Shown: positions 37,587 through 45,497 of the stretch, piece after piece
How positions within the stretch are numbered: position 1 is the first letter of the stretch
Layout of the letters: every line of letters starts with the position of its first letter
NCBI GenBank assembly: GCA_030522415.1
Contig: CM060107.1
Span: 22,232,071 to 22,296,070, forward strand
DNA from: Channallabes apus
Taxonomy: Eukaryota > Chordata > Actinopteri > Siluriformes > Clariidae
Reading direction: 5' to 3'
Length of the DNA: 64,000 bases
The notes under the pieces: generated by a model
What the model was told of the DNA's origin: nothing
Seen by the model: the letters and a program-made list of their open reading frames with translations, nothing else
The model's database searches: none
Made by a program: the position numbers and the translations under genes

Positions 37587-40500
37587 CACTGTATATATAC
37601 ACAGTGGCTTGCAAAAGTATTCGGCCCCCTTGAACTTTTCCACATTTTGTCACATTACAGCCACAAACATGAATCAATTTTTTTGGAATTCCACATGAAA
37701 GACCAATACAAATTGATGTACATGTGAGAAGAGGAACAAAAATCATACATGATTCCAAACATTTTTTACAAATAAATAACTGCAAAGTGGGGTGTGTGTA
37801 ATTATTCAGCCCCCTTTGGTCTGTGTGCAGTCAGTTGCCCATAGACATTGCCTGATGAGTGCTAATGACTAAATAGAGTGCACCTGTGTGTAATCTAATG
37901 TCAGTACAAAATACAGCTGCTCTGTGACAGCCTCAGAGGTTGTCTAAGAGAATATTGGGAGCAACAACACCATGAAGTCCAAAGAACACACCAGACAGAT
38001 CAGGGATAAAGTTATTGAAAAATTCCCACGGAGCACTGTTCAAGCGATCATTCAGAAATGGAAGGAGTATGGCACAACTGTAAACCTACCAAGACAAGGC
38101 CGTCCACATAAACTCACAGGCCAAACAAGGAGAGCACTGATCAGAAATGCAGCCAAGAGGCCCATGGTGACTCTGGACGAGCTGCAGAGATCTACAGCTC
38201 ACGTGGGGGAATCTGTCCATAGGACAACTATTAGTCGTGCACTGCACAAAGTTGGCCTTTATGGAAGAGTGGCAAGAAGAAAGCCATTGTTAACAGAAAA
38301 CCATAAGAAGTCCCGTTTGCAGTTTGCCACAAGCCATGTGTGGGACACAGCAAACATGTGGAAGAAGGTGGTCTGGTCAGATGAGACCAAAATTGAACTT
38401 TTTGGCCAAAATGCAAAACGCTATGTGTGGCAGAAAACTAACACTGCACATCACTCTGAACACACCATCCCCACTGTCAAATATGGTGGTGGCAGCATCA
38501 TGCTCTGGGGGTGCTTCTCTTCAGCAGGGACAGGGAAGCTGGTCTGAGTTGATGGGAAGATGGATGGAGCCAAATACAGGGCAATCTTGGAAGAAAACCT
38601 CTTGGAGTCTGCAAAAGACTTGAGACTGGGGCGGAGGTTCACCTTCCAGCAGGACAACGACCCTAAACATAAAGCCAGAGCAACAATGGAATGGTTTAAA
38701 ACAAAACATATCCATGTGTTAGAATGGCCCAGTCAAAGTCCAGATCTAAATCCAATTGAGAATCTGTGGCAAGATCTGAAAACTGCTGTTCACAAACGCT
38801 TTCCATCTAATCTGACTGAGCCGGAGCTTGTTTTGCAAAGAAGAATGGGCAAGAATTTCAGTCTCTAGATGTGCACAGCTGGTAGAGAAATACCCTAAAA
38901 GACTGGCAGCTGTAATTGCAGCAAAAGGTGGTTCTACAAAGTATTGACTCAGGGGGCTGAATAATTACACACACCCCACTTTTCAGTTATTTATTTGTAA
39001 AAAATGTTTGGAATCATGTATGATTTTCGTTCCACTTCTCACGTGTACACCACTTTGTATTGGTCTTTCACAGAGAATTCCAATAAAATTGATTCATGTT
39101 TGTGGCTGTAATGTGACAAAATGTGGAAACGTTCAAGGGGGCCGAATACTTTTGCAAGCCACTGTATTAAAATAATAATAATAATAATAATAATTTTATT
39201 TTATATAGCGCCTTTCAAGAGACTCAAGGTCGCTTTCAGAGGTGTCAAGTAACGAAGTACAAATACTTCGTTACCTTACTTAAGTAGAAATTTTGGGTAT
39301 CTATACTTTACTGGAGTAATTATTTTTCAGACGACTTTTTACTTCTACTCCTTACATTTTTAAGCAATTATCTGTACTTTCTACTTCTTACTTTTTAAAA
39401 ATAGCCTCGTTACTCTATTTTTATGATCAGAACGCGCAACCCCCCCCCCCCTCCCCCCGGTCGCATGATAAGGACGCGCACAACGCGCACAACCCCCCCT
39501 CCCCCCCCCGTCTTATGATCAGAACGCGCACAACGCCATCACCCCAACCCCCCCCCCCCCCCCCCCCGTTGCTTGATCAGAAAGCGAGACCTTAATGCTT
39601 TTGTCGCCCCTCACGGTACTTTTACTTTTATACTTTAAGTAGTTTTGAAACCAGTACTTTTAAACTTTTACTTAAGTAAAAAGCTTGGGTTGATACTTCA
39701 ACTTCTAAAGAAGTATTTTTGAACCCTAGTATCTATACTTCTACTCAAGTAATGAATGTGAATACTTTTGACACCACTGGTCGCTTTACAATAACAAAAA
39801 TGCTTACACATAGAAAGAGACATCTGAAAGACGTCAGAACAGAATATAGATAAACATGAAAACCGGTAGTGTTTATCTAACACATATTCAAAGAGTGGAA
39901 AAACAGGACGAGAAAAGATATGTTTTAAGGTGGGTTTTGAAATCCTGTAATGAAGAAAGATCACGGATGTGTTTGGGAATAGAATTCCAGAGTGTGGGGG
40001 CAGAAATGCTAAATGCTCGTCCTCCAAATGATGCTAATCTATGACGAGAAATTACCAGTAGACCATCATCTGCAGATCGGAGTGTGCGAGCAGGGGAGTA
40101 AGTATGAATAAGATCCGAGATATATGGAGGGGCAAGACCATGGAGTGCTTTGAAGGTGATAAGGAGAATCTTGTATTGGATGCGGGAGCGAATGGGTAAC
40201 CAGTGAAGTTTGTGTAGGATGAGAGTGATGTGTGAGGATTTCTTTGAATAAGTGAGGACCCTAGCAGCAGAGTTCTGAATGTATTGGAGCTTATTTAATG
40301 TTGTATTTGGTAGACCATAAAAAAGAGAATTACAGTAGTCAAGTCGAGAAGTAATGAAAGTGTGAACCAGTGTCTCAGCATCCTTGATGTCTAAGAAGGG
40401 CCGTAGACGAGCTATATTACGGAGGTGATAGAAGGCAGATTTAGTAAGTGAAGAAATGTGAGGTAGAAAGGAAAGATGGGAGTCAAAAGTTATACCCAGA

Positions 40501-43500
40501 TTTTTAACGGTGGTGGAAGATCTAACCAATGTTAACAGTATCAGTACAGAGAGCTGCAACGATTTTAGATGAACCAACAAGTAAAAAATCTGTTTTATCA
40601 GTATTGAGCTTGAGAAGGTTACTAGTCATCCAAGCATTTATGTCATCAACACAATCTGAAATGGAGTTAGTGGGAAAAGGATGGTAGTGTCGAAAACTGA
40701 TATAGAGTTGAGTGTTGTCTGCATAACAGTGGAAATTGACACCATGACGGCGGATGATTTTACCTAGAGGAAGCATGTAGATGATGAACAGTAGTGGGCC
40801 AAGAATAGAGCCCTGCGGAACACCATGAGAAACAGGAGCGGTAGAAGATTTAGACTGGCGGATAGTGATATAGTGTTGTCGGTCAGACAGATAAGAAGCG
40901 AACCAGGATAAGGCATTTCCAGAAATACCAAGAGCAGAGAGTCGTGAGATGAGAATATTGTGAGAGTATCAAATGCAGAAGAAAGATCTAACAGAATCAA
41001 AATGCTAGCAGAGCCAGCATCAGAAGCCATAAGAAGGTCATTGACAACCTTAAGAATAGAAAGAAAGAAAGAATAATTGGTTGCAAATTTGCATTCACTG
41101 GGGCTGAGAGCTGGCAGGTTCTGTTATATTAGACCTGTGTGTCACACTAGATTACACTCCTGGGGTTTATAACCAGCACTGTTCTGTCATGGTTCACTGA
41201 GCCTGAGAGAGAGCAATTACGTTACCCCAGTGCAAGGATAGGGCGAATCACCCATCCCATTTATTCTTTCTTTCTTTCTTTCTATTTTGCTTATCATTTC
41301 CTTTGTCAATAATTATTTATTTATGCCATCTTCTCACCTGGATCTCTTTGGTGTAAGGTTGTCATACTCCACCTGGTGTTTGAGAGGTATAAGAGGCCGG
41401 ATAGCATCAAAGAGGGGCAGGCGGTTAGGTTCATTAATCACTAGCTTCAAATCCCCTGCCAGGACAGGCAGATCCATAGACCTAATAAAAAGCAAATGGA
41501 TTTCAGAAATCTGAATCTAAACAGACTTAAGGAGTGCAGGATAATTTTCAAAAAGCACTGCAGGTCAATTGAGTAAACTACAATGATGATATTTGCTATA
41601 ATAAAAATAATAAGATAAATCAACATTCTTAACTGAATCATATCCACATGTTAATGTGGATTATCTGCCACCCTGCCTGCAACAATACTATATCTCAGGG
41701 TGATAGAGTTAAAAACAAAAAACCTTTGAGTCATGCTTTAATCATCAGCACTTTAATACAGCATAAAGTAAGACATATTATATTATATTATATTATATTA
41801 TATTATATTATATTATATTATATTATATTATATTATTCATTCATTTTCTATACCGCTTAATCCTGTGTTTAGGGTCGCGGGGGACCTGGAGCCTATCCCA
41901 GGAGACTTCAGGCACTAGGTAGGGTACACCCTGGACAGGGTGCCAATCCATCGCAGGACACACACACATACACACACTCACACACCCAATCACACACTAC
42001 GGGCAATTTGGGAACGCCAATTAGCCTAACCTGCATATCTTTGGGAGGAAACAGGAGTACCCGGAGGAAACCCACCAAGCACGGGGAGAACATGCAAACT
42101 CCATGCACACAGAGACGGGAATCGAGCCTGGCCGGGGAATCGAACCCAGACCCTGGAGGTGCAAGGCGACAGTGCTATATTATATTATATTATATTATAT
42201 TATATTATATTATATTGTATTATAAATTTTCCTGAATTTCACTGGGTTCAGCTCTTAATTTTCTAATATGACCATTAAAAATAATGCTTTTTGGATTTAG
42301 TGTTCTGCCCTGGTCTATGAAACTTTGATGACCAGCATTTCACTTGTGACTCAAATAACAGCAGCAAAGGGTCTTTTGTGAATGGCTGCATGTGACCGGG
42401 TGGAGATTGAAAACTATCAGATCTCCATCCAATAGGACAACCAACAGCCCCTGGTCCAAAAGAGCAACCACACAAAGATCAAGTGGAAAAATCTATTTAG
42501 TTCTTATTGTTCAGATAAAAAGAAGCCCAATATATAATTCAGCTGCATGTGACAATGTTCTTTTCTTTTCATTTTTTGCTCTACAAACTTTCATGAAATA
42601 TTAACCACATTTTAGCCACATAAAATTATTATTTTTGCATAAATTTGAATATTAACGCAAGAATACAAAGAAGCAAAAATTATATGTCTTATTATGTTCA
42701 GAGGTTTGAAGCTAGTGCTAAACTGGCACAAAAAAAAACAATCAAGAAATAACAAAATAATTAAAAGTTTTATCCCTGAACAAGGTTAATGACTGCACTT
42801 TTAAATGGGTAGTAAACATGACACCAAAAACCACAAAAACTATCAAAAGAAAAAACACAAACACAACTAATCATAGACAGTAGATCAAGATGAAACTTGC
42901 TTATGATACATGCGCAGGACATCATACAGGTAATCCTTTTCTGCTTCATTATCAATCAGCAACTCAACCTGTAAAGGAAAACACATAAAATCAGAAGTTC
43001 CTGTGCTAATCAGGGTCACCATTGGGACCATCATACTTACCTTGTGGTGACTGAATTGCTGTAGAAAGATTTTAAGAAAACGTTTGGGCCACTCAATGAT
43101 GCCACACATCTTTCTCAGAAAGACACAACAGCAGAGAGGAAGGGTTACGGTGCTGGATGTGGGAGGTATGTTTCGGTGACCTGGGGAACTGATGTGACAC
43201 ATGCTATTGTTCTTGGTCAGGTGGAAATAGTTGGGTGCTGATCTGCTCCACTAGACCTGCTCATGCCCCTGCCCTCCATGTCCTCACACTGAGCGGCTCA
43301 TTTTACATGAATGAAAAGGCACATCACAGCAAATGTTTAAATGAGACATAATGTCGCAGATCTGAAACCCTTCAAGGGGAGTAATAGCCATAATTTTATA
43401 TTATTATTCTATCCAGTAAGTATGCCAAATTATTGGTATTTTTTATGGGTTAAATATGAGTACCATTTTCGCCTCTAAAGTCTATTAATCTAACACGATA

Positions 43501-44880
43501 TCTTTCTTTTATTTATGTTCTATCATCTATATGACTAGTTGGTTAGTGTTCCACGCAGGGTGCCCTTGTGTCTATCATCTTGAATAGGCTCTGGATTCAT
43601 AATAACCTTGACCAGAAGTTAGTGAAAATTAATTCAATTAATTAATGGATTAGTGAACAGTGTGATGTCCATTAGTCATTGACCCATGATGTATGAATAG
43701 GATTTCCTAAGCAAAATGTAAATGGGCTGTCCTGCTTTGTGCATGTCTGTTTTATAGTCTTTCACATCAAATATATCCTTTTTCTACATAGAATAGAATA
43801 GAATAGAATAGAATAGAACCAGTTACACTTGAGAAGATAAGGTTTAGGTGGAAAGGACAGATGGTGTAATAAATATATATTATACAAGCCCCACGTGTCC
43901 CTTAGCCTGGACTTTGACACCATAAAACAATAAAACTGAAATTCCGAGCATGAATCACTTTTGCGTTAATGACCTCAACGTCCTTCATATAATTCTGTAG
44001 AGGTACAACCGATGAAATCGGTGATGAATTCACAACAGCTGACAAGCAGGAGGCCTTGCGTGCGGACATTAAACTACGACAGGAGGCAAATTACTGCACG
44101 TCCCTGGCAGAGAGAGAGAGAGAGGAACAGAGAAAAAGAAAAAAAAAAGCAATCCTGTCTGCCTGACTGGCCTTGTCTAACATCCCATCTATCCAGAAGG
44201 CTGATGAAGAGACCTTTATGTGATCCACCCCTCCCCTCTCTCTCTCACACACACACACACACACCAGATGGGAAATGACACATCATTGGACAAAGCTCAC
44301 AATGGAAATCCTTCAGACTCTACCCTGTGCATATGCTTCTTAAATGTTCATACTTAATAGATTTTTATTAATTAGTCACCTTTAAATGGTTGTCAGGACC
44401 TTTACAATTTGTGTGACCTGCTTGCAGCCAGTAACTTGTCCACATGGATGATTAGAGCAAATGGTTTTAACAGAAAATTTGGCTTTATAAATGTTTAATG
44501 AATAGTTATAATCCAGATGAAACCAACAGGAGGAGCAAAACAGAAGTTCTCCTCTGTTAGGAGTCTGTTATACACTTCAGGTAAAGTAAAGGTGTGTGCC
44601 GGTAACTTAGATCAAACACCTTCACAGATAAGCCACGAAAGACCAAATCAATGAAATGTCCTGAATGTAAAGATATTAAAACACGCTCTCGTTGTGTACC
44701 TGTTTATCAGGTGCGCAGACAGTCTTCCGCCATTCTTAAAGCACACGCGCTCATTTCACCTCAGCCGATAAATATTCCTCAGGTCTCTGTGTGTGCGGAG
44801 AAAACTGAAAAGAACAAAAGAAAAAAAAACCTTTATTCACTTACCTTATGGCGAAATTCTCGAGCTACTTTCCTCTCCAT
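16192..44880 (-). CDS. ush1c: ush1c, harmonin, complete gene (27 coding exons, a and b forms)
   Basis: Harmonin is the PDZ scaffold of the Usher type 1 complex. It links cadherin-23, sans and myosin VIIa to actin in stereocilia, and it also acts in photoreceptors and gut microvilli. Exons 1-14 encode the helical N-terminal domain (residues 1-80), PDZ1 (about 86-168, loop GLGLSV), PDZ2 (about 212-293) and coiled coil 1 (about 300-380). The a form then uses exon 15 and jumps to exons 22-27, giving 551 residues ending in VTFF; human a is 552. The b form uses exons 16-21 instead of 15, giving 915 residues with coiled coil 2 and a PST region. PDZ3 is encoded by exons 24-26. Every junction keeps frame with GT-AG borders, except the GC donor of intron 2. 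Human residues were compared from memory. Confidence in the identity is very high; isoform use is inferred from phases. Confidence 0.97.
17322..17377 (-). CDS. ush1c: ush1c exon 26
   Basis: It encodes [18 protein letters not shown] plus two bases of a valine codon before a strong donor GTATGT. If the donor is not used, the frame runs on for 16 more residues to a stop at 17273, a possible alternative tail. Confidence 0.93.
18544..18653 (-). CDS. ush1c: ush1c exon 25 (PDZ3, second half)
   Basis: It encodes [20 protein letters not shown] and ARAWNSGG. Acceptor TCTTAG and donor GTGAGAGG. Confidence 0.96.
18782..18881 (-). CDS. ush1c: ush1c exon 24 (PDZ3, first half)
   Basis: It encodes [20 protein letters not shown] and [10 protein letters not shown]. 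Acceptor TGTGCAG and donor GTGAGAT, phase 1 out. Confidence 0.96.
19075..20688 (-). mobile_element. Tc1-like DNA transposon A (intron 23 of ush1c)
   Basis: Inverted ends AGTCCCTGACAAAAGTCTTG (left) and the reverse complement at 20663-20688 are perfect over about 25 bases. The insertion lies between TA and TG microsatellites. A minus-strand transposase is inside but broken. Confidence 0.92.
19350..20360 (-). pseudogene. Tc1-like transposase A, frameshifted
   Basis: The N-terminal frame (20049-20360) has a paired-type helix-turn-helix ([20 protein letters not shown]) and a GRPRKT hook. The catalytic part (19532-19981) has [23 protein letters not shown] and [11 protein letters not shown], a DDE set in a worn state (NPIE is lost). 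The tail lies in a third frame. Confidence 0.88.
20939..20992 (-). CDS. ush1c: ush1c exon 23
   Basis: 18 codons, [18 protein letters not shown], leading into PDZ3. Acceptor ATTACAG and donor GTGACA. Confidence 0.96.
21120..21161 (-). CDS. ush1c: ush1c exon 22 (shared again)
   Basis: 14 codons, [14 protein letters not shown], matching the conserved KYEEGFDPYS-type segment of harmonin. It is reached from exon 15 (a) or exon 21 (b), both in phase 0. Confidence 0.94.
23302..24302. mobile_element. Decayed Tc1-like transposon (intron 21)
   Basis: The ends read CCCTGGCAAAAAATTATAGA on the left and TTTTTTTTGCCAGGGG on the right. Inside, a frame near 24030-24080 gives [19 protein letters not shown], an eroded version of the Tc1 'QQDN.P.HTA' block. 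No long frame survives. Confidence 0.65.
24665..25690 (-). pseudogene. Tc1-like transposase B1, one nonsense codon
   Basis: The frame is continuous from [20 protein letters not shown] (25690) to the end at 24665 except for one TAA (25214-25216), where the sister copy has GAA. The [12 protein letters not shown] hook, [28 protein letters not shown] and [12 protein letters not shown] are all present, so the DD34E site is otherwise whole. Confidence 0.93.
25999..26370 (+). repeat. Full-length tRNA-derived SINE nested in transposon B1
   Basis: It starts GGCGGCGCGGTGGTGTAGTG with a pol III A box (TGGTGTAGTGGTTAGC) and B box (GGGTTCGATTCCCC). It continues with a body shared by four other copies here and ends in AATG repeats. 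An exact 12-bp target duplication TGATGAGCAGAA (25987-25998 and 26371-26382) flanks it. Confidence 0.93.
27041..27157 (-). CDS. ush1c: ush1c exon 21 (b form)
   Basis: 39 codons, [20 protein letters not shown] and on to KPVLRPEPT, still PST-like. Acceptor TGTAG and strong donor GTAAGTAG. Confidence 0.9.
27337..27390 (-). CDS. ush1c: ush1c exon 20 (b form)
   Basis: 18 codons, [18 protein letters not shown]. Acceptor GTTTAG and donor GTAAGC. Phases agree with both neighbours. Confidence 0.88.
27954..28586 (-). CDS. ush1c: ush1c exon 19 (b form, Pro/Ser/Thr region)
   Basis: 211 codons from [20 protein letters not shown] to FYRGSTQ. A conserved acidic head ([20 protein letters not shown]) is followed by proline-rich sequence with an uninterrupted run of 25 prolines (28095-28169), then a Tyr/Arg-rich tail. 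It corresponds to the PST region of harmonin b, linked in mammals to actin bundling. Donor GTAGAA. Confidence 0.93.
28095..28169 (-). repeat. ush1c: CCN repeat encoding 25 prolines
   Basis: A 75-base stretch of mixed CCT/CCA/CCC/CCG codons inside exon 19. The codons are mixed rather than a pure triplet, so it should be fairly stable. Confidence 0.95.
28740..28856 (-). CDS. ush1c: ush1c exon 18 (b form)
   Basis: 39 codons, [20 protein letters not shown] and on to SSVENESPE. Acceptor GGACAG and donor GTAAAG, both phase 0. Confidence 0.93.
29071..29238 (-). CDS. ush1c: ush1c exon 17 (b form, coiled coil 2)
   Basis: 56 codons: a lysine-rich start ([14 protein letters not shown]) and a long charged helix ([20 protein letters not shown]). 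Acceptor AATTCAG and donor GTACTG. Confidence 0.93.
29437..29486 (-). CDS. ush1c: ush1c exon 16 (b form)
   Basis: It encodes [16 protein letters not shown] when entered from exon 14 in phase 1. The acceptor CCCATAG has a T-rich tract before it and the donor is GTACTC. If entered from exon 15, the frame shifts and meets a stop in exon 17. Confidence 0.9.
29709..29755 (-). CDS. ush1c: ush1c exon 15 (a-form specific, 47 nt)
   Basis: It encodes [15 protein letters not shown], an acidic piece comparable to the acidic stretch of mammalian harmonin a. Acceptor TGTACAG and a strong donor GTGAGT. It ends in phase 0, so it fits exon 22 but not exon 16. A weaker donor four bases further on (GTGAAG) would restore phase 1. 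Confidence 0.85.
30025..30164 (-). CDS. ush1c: ush1c exon 14, last shared exon before the a/b choice
   Basis: It encodes [20 protein letters not shown], then a Ser/Pro-rich run ending PPPSKPRSS. The exon ends in phase 1 (one base, G). That base can be completed by CT at the start of either exon 15 or exon 16, giving Ala in both cases. Confidence 0.93.
30242..30307 (-). CDS. ush1c: ush1c exon 13 (coiled coil 1)
   Basis: It encodes [20 protein letters not shown] and DK. Donor GTATGT, phase 2. Confidence 0.94.
   Translation of the reverse strand, partial: EKDGDFPEGCRRRGEIQKGDG
30663..30805 (-). CDS. ush1c: ush1c exon 12 (coiled coil 1)
   Basis: It starts [20 protein letters not shown] and continues as a charged helix to KEQQEKERM. 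It ends at CGCAT before GTCAGT; only this donor keeps frame with exon 13. Confidence 0.94.
31993..32049 (-). CDS. ush1c: ush1c exon 11 (PDZ2 end)
   Basis: It encodes [19 protein letters not shown], the last helix and strand of PDZ2. Donor GTAAGTT, phase 0. Confidence 0.96.
32173..32232 (-). CDS. ush1c: ush1c exon 10 (PDZ2)
   Basis: It encodes [20 protein letters not shown]. Acceptor GATGTAG and donor GTAAGGC; both ends in phase 0. Confidence 0.96.
32356..32440 (-). CDS. ush1c: ush1c exon 9 (PDZ2)
   Basis: It encodes [20 protein letters not shown] and LSAEVGLQ. Donor GTATTA, phase 0. Confidence 0.96.
32575..32785 (-). repeat. SINE copy, 5' part and body, minus orientation (intron 8)
   Basis: The plus strand contains TATACCGCTTTATCCTG, CCAAGCATGGGGAGAACATG and GTGCTAACCACTAAGCCACC. 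These are the reverse complement of the SINE family at 25999-26370. The copy is shortened in the middle and diverged. Confidence 0.82.
33144..33247 (-). CDS. ush1c: ush1c exon 8 (PDZ2 start)
   Basis: It encodes [20 protein letters not shown] and [14 protein letters not shown]. Here the PDZ2 carboxylate loop reads GMGISI across the junction. Phase 2 out. Confidence 0.95.
33321..33378 (-). CDS. ush1c: ush1c exon 7
   Basis: It encodes [19 protein letters not shown] in the linker between PDZ1 and PDZ2. Acceptor CTATCAG and donor GTAAGTA. Confidence 0.96.
34494..34518 (-). CDS. ush1c: ush1c exon 6 (25 nt)
   Basis: A short exon encoding HVGMIPVK with split codons at both ends. Acceptor TTTACAG and donor GTAATT. 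It joins PDZ1 to the linker in frame. Confidence 0.93.
34665..34773 (-). CDS. ush1c: ush1c exon 5 (PDZ1, second half)
   Basis: It encodes [20 protein letters not shown] and [10 protein letters not shown]. The donor is GTGAGTC; phase 0 in, phase 1 out. Confidence 0.96.
35343..35481 (-). CDS. ush1c: ush1c exon 4 (PDZ1, first half)
   Basis: It encodes [20 protein letters not shown] and on to GQAGNVGLQ. The carboxylate-binding loop GLGLSV is intact. The donor GTAAGAGAG opens a CT-rich microsatellite on the plus strand. Confidence 0.96.
36029..36091. repeat. CA microsatellite
   Basis: About 31 CA units in intron 3 of ush1c. Confidence 0.95.
36824..37503. mobile_element. Pogo/Tigger-like non-autonomous element (intron 3)
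   Basis: The ends are inverted: CAGGTAGTCCCCGACTTACG on the left and, reverse-complemented, CAGTATTCCCCAACTTACGA on the right, with TA next to the left end and GTA after the right. The 680-bp interior has no transposase. TA target and CAG..CTG ends fit the pogo branch of Tc1/mariner. Confidence 0.75.
37527..37580. repeat. TA microsatellite
   Basis: About 27 TA units directly beside transposon C. Confidence 0.95.
37602..39164 (+). mobile_element. Tc1-like transposon C (intron 3)
   Basis: The TIR CAGTGGCTTGCAAAAGTATT is near-perfect at both ends (right end at 39145-39164). TA follows the right end; the left side lies in TA-rich DNA. 1563 bp with a plus-strand transposase carrying one stop and one late frameshift. 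Confidence 0.94.
37972..38946 (+). pseudogene. Tc1-like transposase C, one stop and one frameshift
   Basis: [20 protein letters not shown] begins the protein; a short deletion is likely in the first HTH compared with the B family. The catalytic blocks [31 protein letters not shown] and [13 protein letters not shown] are intact. TGA at 38545-38547 interrupts after GTGKLV, and the frame is lost near 38850, shortly before the end. Confidence 0.9.
39165..41060 (-). mobile_element. L2-type LINE, 5'-truncated (intron 3)
   Basis: The 3' end carries ATT repeats (plus 39168-39192) and the conserved tail 'atagcgcctttcaagagac'. The minus-strand RT frames at 40764-41030, 40522-40776 and 39888-40580 give [19 protein letters not shown] (YADN instead of the usual YADD) and the L2-type C-terminus ([32 protein letters not shown]). 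A hAT-like element splits the tail. Confidence 0.9.
39237..39779. mobile_element. hAT-like non-autonomous element nested in the L2 tail
   Basis: It begins CAGAGGTGTCAA and ends TTGACACCACTG. An exact 8-bp duplication GTCGCTTT (39229-39236 and 39780-39787) flanks it. The 543-bp interior is rich in 'tacttaagtag/ctactcaagtaa' palindromes and holds three C tracts. There is no coding sequence. Confidence 0.92.
41338..41481 (-). CDS. ush1c: ush1c exon 3
   Basis: It encodes [20 protein letters not shown] and continues to [10 protein letters not shown], the rest of the N-terminal harmonin-homology domain. Acceptor TTATTAG and donor GTGAGAA; phase 2 at both ends. Confidence 0.95.
41779..41835. repeat. 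TATTA microsatellite, left half
   Basis: About 11 copies of a 5-base unit, cut off by a SINE. The same unit resumes at 42175. Confidence 0.9.
41836..42174 (-). repeat. SINE inserted in a TATTA microsatellite (intron 2)
   Basis: It is the same family as 25999-26370 in minus orientation, beginning (plus strand) ATTCATTCATTTTCTATACC and ending ACCCTGGAGGTGCAAGGCGA. The first roughly 40 bases of the tRNA head, including the A box, are missing. Confidence 0.9.
42175..42222. repeat. TATTA microsatellite, right half
   Basis: This continues the repeat that stops at 41835. Confidence 0.9.
42901..42968 (-). CDS. ush1c: ush1c exon 2, GC donor
   Basis: After acceptor TTTACAG it encodes [20 protein letters not shown]. 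The frame demands that it end in CATAA followed by GCAAGT, so the donor is GC rather than GT. Phase 2. Confidence 0.93.
43788..43817. repeat. AATAG microsatellite
   Basis: Six copies of a 5-base unit in intron 1 of ush1c. Confidence 0.9.
44845..44880 (-). CDS. ush1c: ush1c exon 1 (start)
   Basis: The ATG at 44880 opens [12 protein letters not shown], which matches the harmonin start. The donor GTAAGTG follows at 44844, phase 0. The 5'UTR upstream carries a short GT repeat (about 44914-44931). Confidence 0.95.
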
Positions 44881-45239
44881 GATTAAAAAAACCTCCGGGT
44901 CCCGTGTGTCTGCGTGTGTGTGTGTGTGTGTTTAGTTCCGTTGAATGACGGAAGGTCTAACGGCCAGAGGGCGCTTTCTCTTGCGGCTCCTGCTGAGTTT
45001 CACTTCATGCTGGAGAAAAATAGCACTAAGATTGTCATTAAGGTTGAATTAGTCTTATATTTAACCTTAAAGAATGCCAAATGTATGTTATATTACTGTA
45101 TATATGTATTTTATGATATAATGTATAATGTTAAATGTTTTGTTTGTTTGTTTGTTTAGCTACAACACTTAACTGGACTAAATCCCACTATATTTATTTA
45201 TTTATTAAAATTTTTTTTTTTTTTTTTTTAGTTAACTCT

Positions 45240-45490
45240 GTATATATTACGGGAAGCATGGAGCCTTTGGGCACAAGGTGGAGTACAACACCCCGGACAC
45301 AGTGTCAATCCATCGGCCTGTCTCCTGTCGCTCACACATACAGTATACGGGCAATTTGGGGACGCAAATTAACCTAATCAGCATGTGTTTGGACTGTGTG
45401 AGGAAACCGGAGAGTGAAGAAACCCACCAAGCATGGGGAGAAGATGTACTGTAAACACTACGCACATCACTGACCTGAGGCGAGAATTAA
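45240..45490 (-). repeat. Diverged SINE copy upstream of ush1c
   Basis: The plus strand contains GTGTCAATCCATCGGCCTG, GGGCAATTTGGGGACGCAAA and AAACCCACCAAGCATGGGGA, the reverse complement of the SINE family at 25999-26370. It has several indels. Confidence 0.78.
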
Positions 45491-45497
45491 ACCCTAT

